From the NCBI RefSeq assembly GCF_900103635.1, contig NZ_FMXK01000008.1, positions 124,001-188,000 on the forward strand: a DNA stretch of 64,000 nt. Direction: 5' to 3'. Positions 6,290 to 15,379 of this stretch are shown in pieces. Within the stretch, counting starts at the first letter, position 1. Each line of letters opens with the position of its first letter. A program made the position numbers and the translations under genes. The notes under the pieces were generated by a model. That model was not told the origin of the DNA. It searched no databases and saw only the letters and a list, made by a program, of their open reading frames with translations. This DNA comes from Butyrivibrio sp. INlla18 (GTDB lineage: Bacteria; Bacillota; Clostridia; Lachnospirales; Lachnospiraceae).

Positions 6290-7930
6290 ATGTACAAAAA
6301 CAAGAAAAATCCAGCAATGACAGCAATCAGCATATTAACGGCCTTGATAATTCTAGCGGGATGTCATGATAGGCAAGCTGAAAATCAGCAAGACAACGCA
6401 GTCATAGAGTTAGATCAGGATAACCAAGACAAAACGGCATCAGCTACAAACCAGACAACACAAACCGAGGGGGATACAGATATGTCAGCAACACATTCAG
6501 TTGAGATTCAAAAAAGCTACAAGCAGATAACAGAGCACAATCCGGTAATGCTCCAGAGATTTGGCGCAGATCCATATGCTCTTGTTTATAACGGAAGAGT
6601 CTACCTCTACATGACAGGCGACAAGCCATCATACGAGGCAGATGGCTCAGCCAAAGAAAATACATATTCAAATATCAACACTATCTGCGTAGTATCATCA
6701 GATGATCTTGTTAACTGGACAGATCATGGAACAGTATACGCAGCAGGCAAGAACGGTGCAGCAAGCTGGGGAGCAAACTCATGGGCACCAGCTGCAGCTT
6801 ACAAGAACATTGATGGCAAAGACAAGTTCTTCTTATATTTTGCAAATAACGGAAATGGCATCGCTGTCCTCACAGCAGATAGCCCAACTGGACCATTCAC
6901 AGATCCTATAAACGGACCACTTATTTCAAGAGAGACTCCAACCTGCGCAGAAGTAACATGGCTCTTTGATCCAGCAGTTCTCATGGACGATGACGGATCG
7001 GCATACATTTACTTTGGCGGCGGAGTTCCAAGTAAAGAGCAGGCTGCAAATCCAGGAACAGCAAGAGTTGCTAAGCTCTCTGATGATATGATCAGCCTCG
7101 ACGGAGATCCAATCGCCATCGAGAACGTTCAGTATCTCTTTGAAGATTCAGGTATCAACAAGATAAACGGAACCTATTACTATTCATATTGCACAAACTT
7201 CGATGTTACTCCAGAAGCAGAAAAAGAGCTCGGCTTCTCTAACGGCGAGATCATGACCATGAAGTCAGATTCTCCTATGGGACCTTTCGAGCCAGCAAAC
7301 GGAGTCCTCAAGAACCCTGAAGTATTCTTTGGTCTTGGCGGCAACAACCATCACTGCATGTTTGAATTTGAAGGTCAGTGGTACATCGCATACCACTCCA
7401 GAATCCTTGAAGAGAAGATGGGAATCCTTCACGGATACAGAAGTACCAACATTGATAAAGTAAGATTCAATGAAGAGGGCGAGCCAGCTGCCAGCGTTGG
7501 AACTAGAAATGGTGTAGCGCAGGTAAAAGACTTTGATCCATACCAGACAATCCCTGCAGTTACCATGGCAAATGAAGCAGAGATAGATACAACTCAGTTC
7601 GGCGAAGAAGCTAAGAAATACGGCTCAGGAGACATGATCCTTACTGGTATCAAGGATGGCTCATGGACCAGCATTGAAGGCGTTAACTTTGGTACAGAGG
7701 GAGCAAAGAGCATCGAAGTAGAGTATCTTGGCACAGGCGAAGGAACTATCAACGTTTGCCTTGATCTTCCATCAGCAGAGCCAGTATGCAGAATTCCTGT
7801 AGCAGCTGCAGGCAAAGAACTAACAACTGTCACAGCAGAGTTTGAAAATCCTGTAACAGAAAAACACACTGTATACTTCGTCTTTGAAGGAAGTAACTAC
7901 AGTGTGCATTCATGGAAGTTTAATAAATAA
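6290..7930 (+). CDS. Secreted GH43 lipoprotein (beta-xylosidase/arabinofuranosidase type) with C-terminal CBM6-like domain
   Basis: The 546-residue protein has a lipoprotein signal, with lipobox LAGC and Cys25. A Thr/Gln/Asp-rich linker to about residue 80 is followed by the GH43 five-bladed propeller, to about residue 400. Candidate catalytic residues are Asp94 (FGADPYALV, base), Asp227 (WLFDPAVLMDDDG, pKa modulator) and Glu285 (FEDSGINK, acid). Residues about 420-546 form a CBM6-type beta-sandwich ending HTVYFVFEGSNYSVHSWKFNK. GH43 enzymes remove arabinose or xylose from arabinoxylan; which one cannot be set here. It would be anchored on the outer face of the membrane. The start ATG follows AGGTGGGG. 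It converges on the AraC gene at 7945, with 14 bp between. Confidence 0.9.
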   Translation: MYKNKKNPAMTAISILTALIILAGCHDRQAENQQDNAVIELDQDNQDKTASATNQTTQTEGDTDMSATHSVEIQKSYKQITEHNPVMLQRFGADPYALVYNGRVYLYMTGDKPSYEADGSAKENTYSNINTICVVSSDDLVNWTDHGTVYAAGKNGAASWGANSWAPAAAYKNIDGKDKFFLYFANNGNGIAVLTADSPTGPFTDPINGPLISRETPTCAEVTWLFDPAVLMDDDGSAYIYFGGGVPSKEQAANPGTARVAKLSDDMISLDGDPIAIENVQYLFEDSGINKINGTYYYSYCTNFDVTPEAEKELGFSNGEIMTMKSDSPMGPFEPANGVLKNPEVFFGLGGNNHHCMFEFEGQWYIAYHSRILEEKMGILHGYRSTNIDKVRFNEEGEPAASVGTRNGVAQVKDFDPYQTIPAVTMANEAEIDTTQFGEEAKKYGSGDMILTGIKDGSWTSIEGVNFGTEGAKSIEVEYLGTGEGTINVCLDLPSAEPVCRIPVAAAGKELTTVTAEFENPVTEKHTVYFVFEGSNYSVHSWKFNK

Positions 7931-7944
7931 GCAGCTCTTTTACA

Positions 7945-8886
7945 TTATCCTTGCTGCTGTTTGTGCAGTCCTTGAGAAAATAAAGAACGGTACTCACCAG
8001 GGGTACACCCTTTCTTTTGCTTGAAGGTCCGGTTGAAAGTAGAGATACTTGAGAAACCGGACTGGAGAGCGATATCAGTAATAGAAAGATCGTCTCTTGT
8101 AAGGAGAACCTCCGTAGCCTTGATACGCTGACCGATAAGGTAGTCGTAGAAAGTACAGTTCATATATTCTTTGAAAAGTCTTGAGAAATGGAACTTGGAG
8201 AAACCGCTGTAAGCAGCCACATCCTCAAGAGTTATATCGTAGGTGTAATTCTGATCGATGTAATCAATAGCATTGTTGAGCTTTTCAAAATACTCATGTC
8301 TCTTAACTGGCGTGCTGTCAGTAAAGATGTTGATCTTGCTGAGGCGGTGCCTTGAGAGAATAGTCATGATCTGGAACAGGTGGGAATAGATAGAAAACTC
8401 ATAGAACTCAGTCTTCTGGAAGTATTCATTCCATATCTGTGAAAAGAGATCGCTGATCTCGGAAAAGATCGGTGCGTGGCTCTCAGGAGTGATATGAATG
8501 CAGTCCTGAAGCATAGTGATAAGACTGGAGTATCCTCTAAGTGAAGAGAAAAAGTCTATATCAAAAAGGCATACGTATCTGCAGCCTGTCTTTGGTGCAT
8601 GAAGGCTGTGGGATCTGCGAGGCGGGATAATGATGATCTCGCCAGGAACAACGTGATAGTAGTCACCATCAATTTCTACATCATAGTAGTTTTCAATAGG
8701 AACGATAATCTCAAGAGCGTTGTGCCAATGTGATGAATAGTCGCAAGGCAGCTCATTGTACCAAATTCGTAGAGATGAGTCCTTTGGAAAAATAGATTTC
8801 TCGTTATTGTTCACCATTACACGTGCTTTGTAATCGGTGTTTTGCTGATAATAGTCTAATTTAACATTGTCTTCTTTTTTGACCAT
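7945..8886 (-). CDS. AraC-family transcriptional regulator (xylan locus, first copy)
   Basis: The 313-residue protein has an N-terminal cupin-like sensor domain, about residues 25-120: HWHNALEIIVPIE, then PGEIIIIPPRRSHSLHAP. A C-terminal double HTH follows, about residues 205-305: ITLEDVAAYSGFSKFHFSRL, then SITDIALQSGFSSISTFNRT and KKGCTPGEYR. The second HTH carries the AraC signature (GF.S.S.FNR.FK...G.TP..YR). It is divergent from the GH10/importer operon across a 319-bp region and is the obvious candidate activator of that operon on binding a xylan-derived sugar. The start ATG ends at 8886 behind AAGGTG. Confidence 0.93.
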   Translation of the reverse strand: MVKKEDNVKLDYYQQNTDYKARVMVNNNEKSIFPKDSSLRIWYNELPCDYSSHWHNALEIIVPIENYYDVEIDGDYYHVVPGEIIIIPPRRSHSLHAPKTGCRYVCLFDIDFFSSLRGYSSLITMLQDCIHITPESHAPIFSEISDLFSQIWNEYFQKTEFYEFSIYSHLFQIMTILSRHRLSKINIFTDSTPVKRHEYFEKLNNAIDYIDQNYTYDITLEDVAAYSGFSKFHFSRLFKEYMNCTFYDYLIGQRIKATEVLLTRDDLSITDIALQSGFSSISTFNRTFKQKKGCTPGEYRSLFSQGLHKQQQG

Positions 8887-9205
8887 CGTTGTTACACCTT
8901 TCTAATATCAGTGTCTTATTGAATTTACCCTCAAATAATATCATTATCTGGTAGATAAAACTTCTCAAAAATTGCTATCAATCATCAAAAAGTGCTCAAT
9001 ATAGATAATAGAAAATCAATTAGCTTCATGTCTATTGTTAAATGTGCACAAAAAATCACTACCATTTTTTGCGGTCAAAAAGCAATATCTGAACGCCATT
9101 TTGCAAAAAATGACAAGCAAATCTTCCCGCTAGCTTATATGCTATATCTTGTCAACTAGAATTATGATTAGCAAAAATTGATTACTAATTGGGGAGGCTA
9201 AGTTG
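8887..9205. promoter_or_regulatory. Divergent control region, AraC / GH10 operon
   Basis: This 319-bp gene-free stretch is AT-rich. It contains ATGTGC at 9042-9047 and a perfect 10-bp inverted repeat, CATTTTTTGC (9063-9072) with GCAAAAAATG (9103-9112). Short candidate -10 boxes (TATATG/TATATC) lie near 9136-9148. I could not fix a convincing -35/-10 pair; an activator-dependent promoter would explain that. Confidence 0.5.
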
Positions 9206-10606
9206 ATGAAAAAATGGGGAAGATCTTTGGCGTCTGTTATGGCAGTGATCATGGCGATTTCTATTACTGCATGCGGCGAAACAGCTGGATCTGAGGCGGT
9301 AAGCACCTCGTCAGAGACAGCAGTAAGCGCAGATGACGCATCATCAGTTTCTAGCTCAGAACCAGAAAATCAGGAGAAGCAAGAATTGAATACAGAAGAA
9401 AGTAAGGAGCAGATTCCAGCCCTTAGAGATGTGGTTCCCAAGAAAATGGGATGCAGGATTGGATGTGCTATTACAGGTAAAGAACCTTGGGATTCCAAGT
9501 TGTGGGACCTTGTTACAACGCATTTTAATGCAGTGACACTTGGAAACGAACTTAAGCCGGATTCACTCTTTGGTTATAGCGTAAGTACCTGTCCTGGTAC
9601 CAAAGAGGCAGAGCTTAACGGCGAGACCATAACCGTTCCAGTTCTTAATTATAGTAATCCGGAAAAGATACTTAATAAGATACTCAAATGGAATGAAGCA
9701 AATCCAGACAGAAAGATAGAAGTAAGAGGACACGTTCTCCTCTGGCATTCACAGACTCCAGAGTGGTTCTTCCATGAAGACTATGACAAGACCAAGCCAT
9801 ATGTCAGCAAAGAAGAAATGGACAAGAGGCTTGAGTGGTACATAAGAGAAGTCTTAACTCACTTTACTGGAGAGAACAGCCCATACAAAGATCTTTTCTA
9901 TGGATGGGACGTAGTAAACGAAGCAATATCTGATTCAACAGGAACCTATAGAACAGATACAGAAAGACCTGATGAAGATCTTCTAGAAGACAGACACGGC
10001 GGCAACTCCAGCTGGTGGCATGTATATCAGAGTGAAGAATTCATCATTAACGCATTTAAGTACGCTAACAAATATGCTCCAGATGATCTTGAGCTTTACT
10101 ACAACGACTACAACGAATGTGATGCCAAAAAGAGAGCAGGAATCATCACTCTCCTTGAAGCAGTGAAAGCAGCCGAGGGGCCTAAGGGCGAAGGCACCAG
10201 GATCACAGCCATGGGAATGCAGGGGCATTACAGTATGACCGGTCCATCCTATACAGAGGTTGAGGCATCAGCCAAGGCCTATGGCAAGGTTGTAGGAAAT
10301 GTACAGATTACTGAGTGGGATATCAGTGCAACAGATGGCTACGACGGAAGTCCAGAAGCTATGGAAAAAGAATATGAGGAACAGCGTAAGGTTTACAACC
10401 TCATGTACTACGGACTTCAGTCAGCTCAGAACTCAGGAGTAAACATTACGGGAATTACTTTCTGGGGAACAATAGATACACTTTCATGGCTACAGTTCAG
10501 ATCCAATGTAGGTGGTGGAAGTCAAAAAGAACAAAAGCAGTGCCCACTATTATTTGATGGCAAGTATGAACCAAAGCCAGCATTTTGGGTGTTCGCACAA
10601 GAATAA
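9206..10606 (+). CDS. GH10 endo-beta-1,4-xylanase, lipoprotein
   Basis: The 466-residue protein carries a lipoprotein signal ending SITAC with Cys23, then a Ser/Glu-rich linker to about residue 75, then one GH10 catalytic barrel to the C-terminus. The general acid/base is Glu239 in WDVVNEAISD and the nucleophile is Glu370 in QITEWDIS. Other family marks are RGHVLLWHSQTPEWFF and a late ITFWGTIDTLSW. It has no carbohydrate-binding module. It should cut the xylan backbone at the cell surface. ATG 9206 is chosen because GGGGAGG at 9191-9197 gives an 8-bp spacer. Only 17 bp separate it from the next gene, so it heads the importer operon, and hydrolysis and uptake are likely co-expressed. Confidence 0.96.
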   Translation: MKKWGRSLASVMAVIMAISITACGETAGSEAVSTSSETAVSADDASSVSSSEPENQEKQELNTEESKEQIPALRDVVPKKMGCRIGCAITGKEPWDSKLWDLVTTHFNAVTLGNELKPDSLFGYSVSTCPGTKEAELNGETITVPVLNYSNPEKILNKILKWNEANPDRKIEVRGHVLLWHSQTPEWFFHEDYDKTKPYVSKEEMDKRLEWYIREVLTHFTGENSPYKDLFYGWDVVNEAISDSTGTYRTDTERPDEDLLEDRHGGNSSWWHVYQSEEFIINAFKYANKYAPDDLELYYNDYNECDAKKRAGIITLLEAVKAAEGPKGEGTRITAMGMQGHYSMTGPSYTEVEASAKAYGKVVGNVQITEWDISATDGYDGSPEAMEKEYEEQRKVYNLMYYGLQSAQNSGVNITGITFWGTIDTLSWLQFRSNVGGGSQKEQKQCPLLFDGKYEPKPAFWVFAQE

Positions 10607-10623
10607 ACAAAGGACTATATAAC

Positions 10624-13539
10624 ATGAACAAGACATTGCGAAAAGTTTTAATAGTTATTGGGGTATTAGTAGTTTTCGCCGGTATATGCGTACTTCTTTC
10701 ACATAGAGAAAGAACTGATTTCCATGAGAAATACGAAGGCACAGATCTCACTGTAGAAGTTGAAGGAATGGAAAGAGTAGGCGCTTATACAGGATATCTT
10801 AATGAACATGCAGATGCAGACAGACCTTCAGGTGACATTGCAGTAAACATTGATGAATACGAATCAAAAGGTACTGTTCGCAAAGAAAACAACGGTATTT
10901 TTACAGAGACAGGTTCTGAGATTACTTGGACAGTAGATGTACCAAAGGCTGGTATGTACCAGATCTACATCGAGTATTTCATTCCAGAATCAAGAGGAGT
11001 TCCTGCAGAACGTACCGTATACATTAATGGAGAACTTCCATTTGAAGATGCCAGAAACATTTCATTCACCAGAATGTGGATGGATGGCGGAGAAGTTAGA
11101 ACTGATAACAGAGATAACGAGATCAGACCAGTTCAGGTTGAATACTTCGATTTCCAGTCAGCATATTTTAGAGATGACATGGGATTCGTACCAGAACCAT
11201 ATGTTTTCTATTTTGAAAAAGGTGAAAACACACTTACATTCGAAGCAGACAATGAACCTATGATCCTCTCAAAGGTAGAGCTTAGAGGTGTTACAGAAAG
11301 ACCTACTTATGAAGAGTATCTTGCAGCTAATAAACATGATCCTGCATCAGAGCAGGCCAGAAATTACATGCAAGTGGTTCAGGGTGAGGATTCTACCTTA
11401 AGATCTGAATCCTCCCTATATGCCAAGTATGATAGATCCTCACCTACCACTTCACCAAATAGTGTTACACACACAGTTCTCAACTATGTAGGTGGAGAAA
11501 GCTGGAGATCAACAGGTCAGTGGATCCAGTGGGATATCGAAGTTCCAGAGGATGGCTATTACAACATCATGGTAAAAGCCAGACAGAACTACGCAAGAGG
11601 ATCTGTATCAAACAGAAGCGTTTACATTGATGGCGAGATTCCATTCAAGGAGCTCGAAGAGATCTCTTTTGAATATTCAAACGATTGGGAGAGTCTTGAA
11701 CTTCCATATGATATCTACCTTACAAAGGGTGTTCATACTGTAAGACTAGAGGCAACTCTTGGAGGTGTTGGACCAATCCTTGAACAGGTTCAGGATTCAA
11801 CCTACAGACTCAATCAGATATATAGAAAGATTCTTGTTTACACTGGCGCAAGCCCAGATGTTTACAGAGACTACCACATCGACACAACATATCCTGAGAT
11901 CATGAAAGCAATGGACCTTGAGTCAAAGAGATTATACAAGACCGTTGATGACATGGTTGAATACTCAGGACAGATGGCAGATAACATCGCTACAGCTCAG
12001 ACAATTGCTCAGCAGCTTGAAAGATTTATCGAAAAGCCACAGAAGATCACAACAGAGTTCGTTGCATTCAAGGACAACATCACATCACTTGGTACTGCAC
12101 AGCTCAAGATGAGTGAAACAAAACTTGATGTAGATTACATCGTAGTTTCAGGAACAGATGCTCATCCAAAGAAAGATAAAGCAACTGTATTTAGCAAGAT
12201 CGGTCACGAAGTAAAATCCTTTGTAGCATCATTCTTTGTAGATTACAACTCAGTAGGTGATGTTTACGATGGCTCAGAAGAGAAGGTAATCAAGGTTTGG
12301 GTACTTACTGGTAGAGACCAGGGAACAATCCTTAAGTCCATGATCGATGATGAGTTTACAACATCAACAGGAATAAAGGTCAACGTAGAGATCGTTGATC
12401 AGGCAGCACTTCTTAACGCAGTACTGGCAGGCAGAGGACCAAACGTAGTTCTTTCAGTTTCAGCAGAAAAACCTGTTAACTACGCACTTAGAGGAGCAGC
12501 AGAGGATATCACTCAGTTTGAAGGCTGGGAAGAAGTAATGAGTCACTACTCACCAAGCTCTTATGAGCAGTACAGCCTTGATGGTCATATCTACGGAATA
12601 CCTGAGACACAGACCTTCAACGTAATGTTCTACAGAAAAGACGTACTTGAAGAGCTTGGACTTGAGGTTCCACAGACCTGGCAGGAACTCATCGAAATGC
12701 TTCCTACAATTCAGGGTAACAGCCTTTCAATAGGTATTCCTACAGCGGCAGGTAGCAGCGGTGCATCATCAGCTTCTACACAGGTTATGTCAAATGTACC
12801 TGACCTTTCAATGTACTTCTCACTCCTTTATCAGTACGGCGGTGACATGTACAACGAGGCAGGAACCAAGACTACAGTCAACACAGAAGCAGGCGTCAAA
12901 GCCTTCGATGATTACGTAAGATACTTTAACGATTATGGCATTCCTACAATCTATGACTTCGTCAGCAGATTCCGTTCAGGAGAGATGCCAATAGGTGTAG
13001 CAGCTTATTCAACATACAACACACTCATGGTTTCAGCACCTGAGATCAGAGGTCTTTGGGACTTCACTCTCATTCCTGGAACGTATAGGACGGATGAGAA
13101 CGGAAAAACATATCTTGATCGCTCAGACTTCATAACAGGAAGTGCAACTATGATGATCACAACTGAGGATGAAGAGTTAAAGCAAGCTTCATGGGAATTC
13201 ATGAAGTGGTGGGCAAATGAAAAAACTCAGGTTAGATTTGGTCGTGAGATCGAAGCGCTCCTTGGTTCATCTGCTAGATACGCAACAGCAAACAGAGATG
13301 CATTCAAGAATCTCTCATGGAGTGCAGATGATATCGAAGTTCTTGATGAACAGTGGGATCAGACAGTTGGTATCAGAGAAGTTCCTGGTGGATATTTCAC
13401 AGGAAGACATATCTCAAATGCCATCAGAAAAGTTCTAACAGATAAGACGGATTCCAGAGAGACCATTATTGATTATTCAATCTTTATAGATGAAGAGATC
13501 AAGAAGAAACGACTTGAGTTCGGTATGTCAGTAGATTGA
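10624..13539 (+). CDS. Membrane-anchored fusion: two beta-sandwich (CBM-like) domains plus family 1 solute-binding protein
   Basis: This 971-residue protein has an N-terminal membrane helix (about 6-25) with no lipobox. Two related sandwich domains follow, about 37-215 and 230-430; both contain R.VYI(N/D)GE(L/I)PF after a strand of type W.(V/I).VP..G.Y.I, which shows internal duplication. A helical linker (about 430-545) leads to an ABC solute-binding module, about 555-971, with VIKVWVLTGRDQGTILKSMI, IYGIPETQTFNVMFYRKDVL and WEFMKWWANE. Sandwich domains of this kind usually bind glycans, so the protein may hold oligosaccharides for the permeases encoded just downstream. ATG 10624 is favoured over the frame start 39 bp upstream, which overlaps GH10. 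The fusion is unusual: most solute-binding proteins are about 450 residues. Confidence 0.85.
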   Translation: MNKTLRKVLIVIGVLVVFAGICVLLSHRERTDFHEKYEGTDLTVEVEGMERVGAYTGYLNEHADADRPSGDIAVNIDEYESKGTVRKENNGIFTETGSEITWTVDVPKAGMYQIYIEYFIPESRGVPAERTVYINGELPFEDARNISFTRMWMDGGEVRTDNRDNEIRPVQVEYFDFQSAYFRDDMGFVPEPYVFYFEKGENTLTFEADNEPMILSKVELRGVTERPTYEEYLAANKHDPASEQARNYMQVVQGEDSTLRSESSLYAKYDRSSPTTSPNSVTHTVLNYVGGESWRSTGQWIQWDIEVPEDGYYNIMVKARQNYARGSVSNRSVYIDGEIPFKELEEISFEYSNDWESLELPYDIYLTKGVHTVRLEATLGGVGPILEQVQDSTYRLNQIYRKILVYTGASPDVYRDYHIDTTYPEIMKAMDLESKRLYKTVDDMVEYSGQMADNIATAQTIAQQLERFIEKPQKITTEFVAFKDNITSLGTAQLKMSETKLDVDYIVVSGTDAHPKKDKATVFSKIGHEVKSFVASFFVDYNSVGDVYDGSEEKVIKVWVLTGRDQGTILKSMIDDEFTTSTGIKVNVEIVDQAALLNAVLAGRGPNVVLSVSAEKPVNYALRGAAEDITQFEGWEEVMSHYSPSSYEQYSLDGHIYGIPETQTFNVMFYRKDVLEELGLEVPQTWQELIEMLPTIQGNSLSIGIPTAAGSSGASSASTQVMSNVPDLSMYFSLLYQYGGDMYNEAGTKTTVNTEAGVKAFDDYVRYFNDYGIPTIYDFVSRFRSGEMPIGVAAYSTYNTLMVSAPEIRGLWDFTLIPGTYRTDENGKTYLDRSDFITGSATMMITTEDEELKQASWEFMKWWANEKTQVRFGREIEALLGSSARYATANRDAFKNLSWSADDIEVLDEQWDQTVGIREVPGGYFTGRHISNAIRKVLTDKTDSRETIIDYSIFIDEEIKKKRLEFGMSVD

Positions 13540-13555
13540 TTAGGAGAAACTAGAA

Positions 13556-14494
13556 ATGAAGGAATATCTGCAGAAGTATCTGACACTGCGAAAACATAAT
13601 TTTCAAGTAGCAGTTAAGAAAGCCAAAAACAGGAAGATGTGCTATTTGTTCCTTGCACCATACGCAATACTTTTCACTATGTTTTATGTATTTCCTGTAG
13701 TGGCATCAATATATTACAGTTTCACTTATTACAACATCCTTGAACCACCAAGGTTCATCGGACTTCAGAACTACACAAGCTTGATCCTTCAGGATGATAT
13801 CTTCCTGATAGGTGTCAAGAATACACTTATGATAGCTCTCATAACAGGACCACTAGGATACATATTGTCATTCGTTTTTGCATGGCTCATCAGTGAACTT
13901 CCTAGATGGATCAGAAGTATTGCGGTAGTTGTTTTCTACGCACCATCAATCGCTGGTAACTGTTATGTTATCTTCTCAGTATTCTTCAGAGGAGATGTTT
14001 ACGGTTATGTAAATGCGTTCCTGTTAAGTCACGGACTCATTGATACAGCCAAGCTTTGGCTCATTGATCCAAAGTACATGCTTCCGATCTGTATGCTGGT
14101 AATCCTCTGGATGAGCTTGGGAACAGGATTCCTTTCATTCGTAGCTGGTCTTCAGGGTATAGATAGGGCTCAGTACGAAGCTGGATACATGGATGGGGTC
14201 AAGAACAGATGGCAGGAGCTTTGGTATATCACACTTCCAAACATGAAGCCAATGCTCATGTTCGGAGCGATCATGGCCATCACATCATCATTTGGTGTAT
14301 GTGAAGTAACAATGGCACTTTGTGGATATCCTAGTACAAACTATGCAGCACGAACAATCGTAACACACCTTTATGACTACGGTTTTGACAGATTTGAGAT
14401 GGGTTATGCCTGCGCTATAGCAACAGTATTGTTCTTGATGATGATTCTTTGTAATAAAGCAATTCAGAGCTTGTTAAGGAGAGTTGGAACTTGA
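13556..14494 (+). CDS. CUT1-type ABC sugar permease (LplB/UgpA-like), importer 1
   Basis: The 312-residue membrane protein has about six helices. A long N-terminal cytoplasmic stretch precedes helix 1 (LFLAPYAILFTMFYVFPVVA). The coupling loop reads YEAGYMDGVKNRWQELWYIT LP-like, the EAA motif that docks the ATPase. It forms the first half of the permease heterodimer with the next gene, with which it overlaps closely. The partner binding protein is the fusion at 10624, 16 bp upstream. No ATPase gene is in the window. Confidence 0.93.
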   Translation: MKEYLQKYLTLRKHNFQVAVKKAKNRKMCYLFLAPYAILFTMFYVFPVVASIYYSFTYYNILEPPRFIGLQNYTSLILQDDIFLIGVKNTLMIALITGPLGYILSFVFAWLISELPRWIRSIAVVVFYAPSIAGNCYVIFSVFFRGDVYGYVNAFLLSHGLIDTAKLWLIDPKYMLPICMLVILWMSLGTGFLSFVAGLQGIDRAQYEAGYMDGVKNRWQELWYITLPNMKPMLMFGAIMAITSSFGVCEVTMALCGYPSTNYAARTIVTHLYDYGFDRFEMGYACAIATVLFLMMILCNKAIQSLLRRVGT

Positions 14495-14495
14495 T

Positions 14496-15359
14496 ATGAG
14501 TAAGCTAATTAAGAAAAGAAAACCTAATAGATCCATCGGAGGAGATATAGCACTTTACATCTTCCTTATACTGGTTGCGATGGTCATGGTATTCCCAATC
14601 GTATATGCAGTCAGCAGTGCTTTGAAGCCACTTGATGAGTTGTTCAAATTCCCACCAAGGATCTTCCCACAGCATCCAACATTTGATAACTTCTCAGATT
14701 TGTTTGTAACAATGGGAAAGAGCGGAGTAGTAACATTCTCAAGATATCTTTTCAACACTGTATTTATCACATTTGTTGGTACAGCAGGACATCTTATCAT
14801 TGCATCAATGGGTGCCTTCGTACTTGCCAAGTATGAATTCCCAGGTGGAAAGACATTCTTCAAGATTGTCACAGTATCCATGATGTTCACAGGTATGGTA
14901 ACACAGATTCCTAACTACCTTATCATCAACAAGCTTGGATGGATCGACACATACTGGGCAATAATCGTTCCTGCATTTGCAGCACCAATGGGATTCTTCC
15001 TTATGAAGCAGTTCATGGAAGGACTTCCAACATCACTTATTGAAGCAGCCAAGATCGACGGTGCCAATGAGTGGACGGTATTTTCAAGAATCGTTATGCC
15101 AAACGTAAAACCTGCATGGATGACACTTATCATCTTCTCAGTACAGGGACTTTGGAATAACAGAGCATCAACATTTATCTATTCAGAAGAACGTAAGACT
15201 CTTGTATATGCCCTTCAGCAGATTCAGGCTGGTGGAATTGCAAGAACAGGACAGGGAGCTGCAGTACTTGTAGTAGTAATGATCGTTCCAATTCTTATCT
15301 TCGTATTCTCAGAAAGCCAGATCTTAGAGACAATGGCTAGCTCAGGACTTAAAGACTAA
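14496..15359 (+). CDS. CUT1-type ABC sugar permease (UgpE/YtcP-like), importer 1
   Basis: The 287-residue protein has six predicted helices. Helix 1 is IALYIFLILVAMVMVFPIVY and the EAA loop is IEAAKIDGANEWTVFSRIVM followed by P. It pairs with the upstream permease. ATG 14496 is used because AAGGAGAG at 14476-14483 precedes it by 12 bp; the in-frame TTG at 14484 directly abuts that site. The C-terminus (ETMASSGLKD) resembles the usual end of this subunit type. Confidence 0.93.
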   Translation: MSKLIKKRKPNRSIGGDIALYIFLILVAMVMVFPIVYAVSSALKPLDELFKFPPRIFPQHPTFDNFSDLFVTMGKSGVVTFSRYLFNTVFITFVGTAGHLIIASMGAFVLAKYEFPGGKTFFKIVTVSMMFTGMVTQIPNYLIINKLGWIDTYWAIIVPAFAAPMGFFLMKQFMEGLPTSLIEAAKIDGANEWTVFSRIVMPNVKPAWMTLIIFSVQGLWNNRASTFIYSEERKTLVYALQQIQAGGIARTGQGAAVLVVVMIVPILIFVFSESQILETMASSGLKD

Positions 15360-15379
15360 TGTGAAAGGTTGAAGCAGTT

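Noticed and set aside
6072-6320. 82-codon frame across the repeat array tail into the GH43 start
   Set aside because: No ribosome binding site, basic low-information product, overlaps the GH43 signal peptide in another frame.
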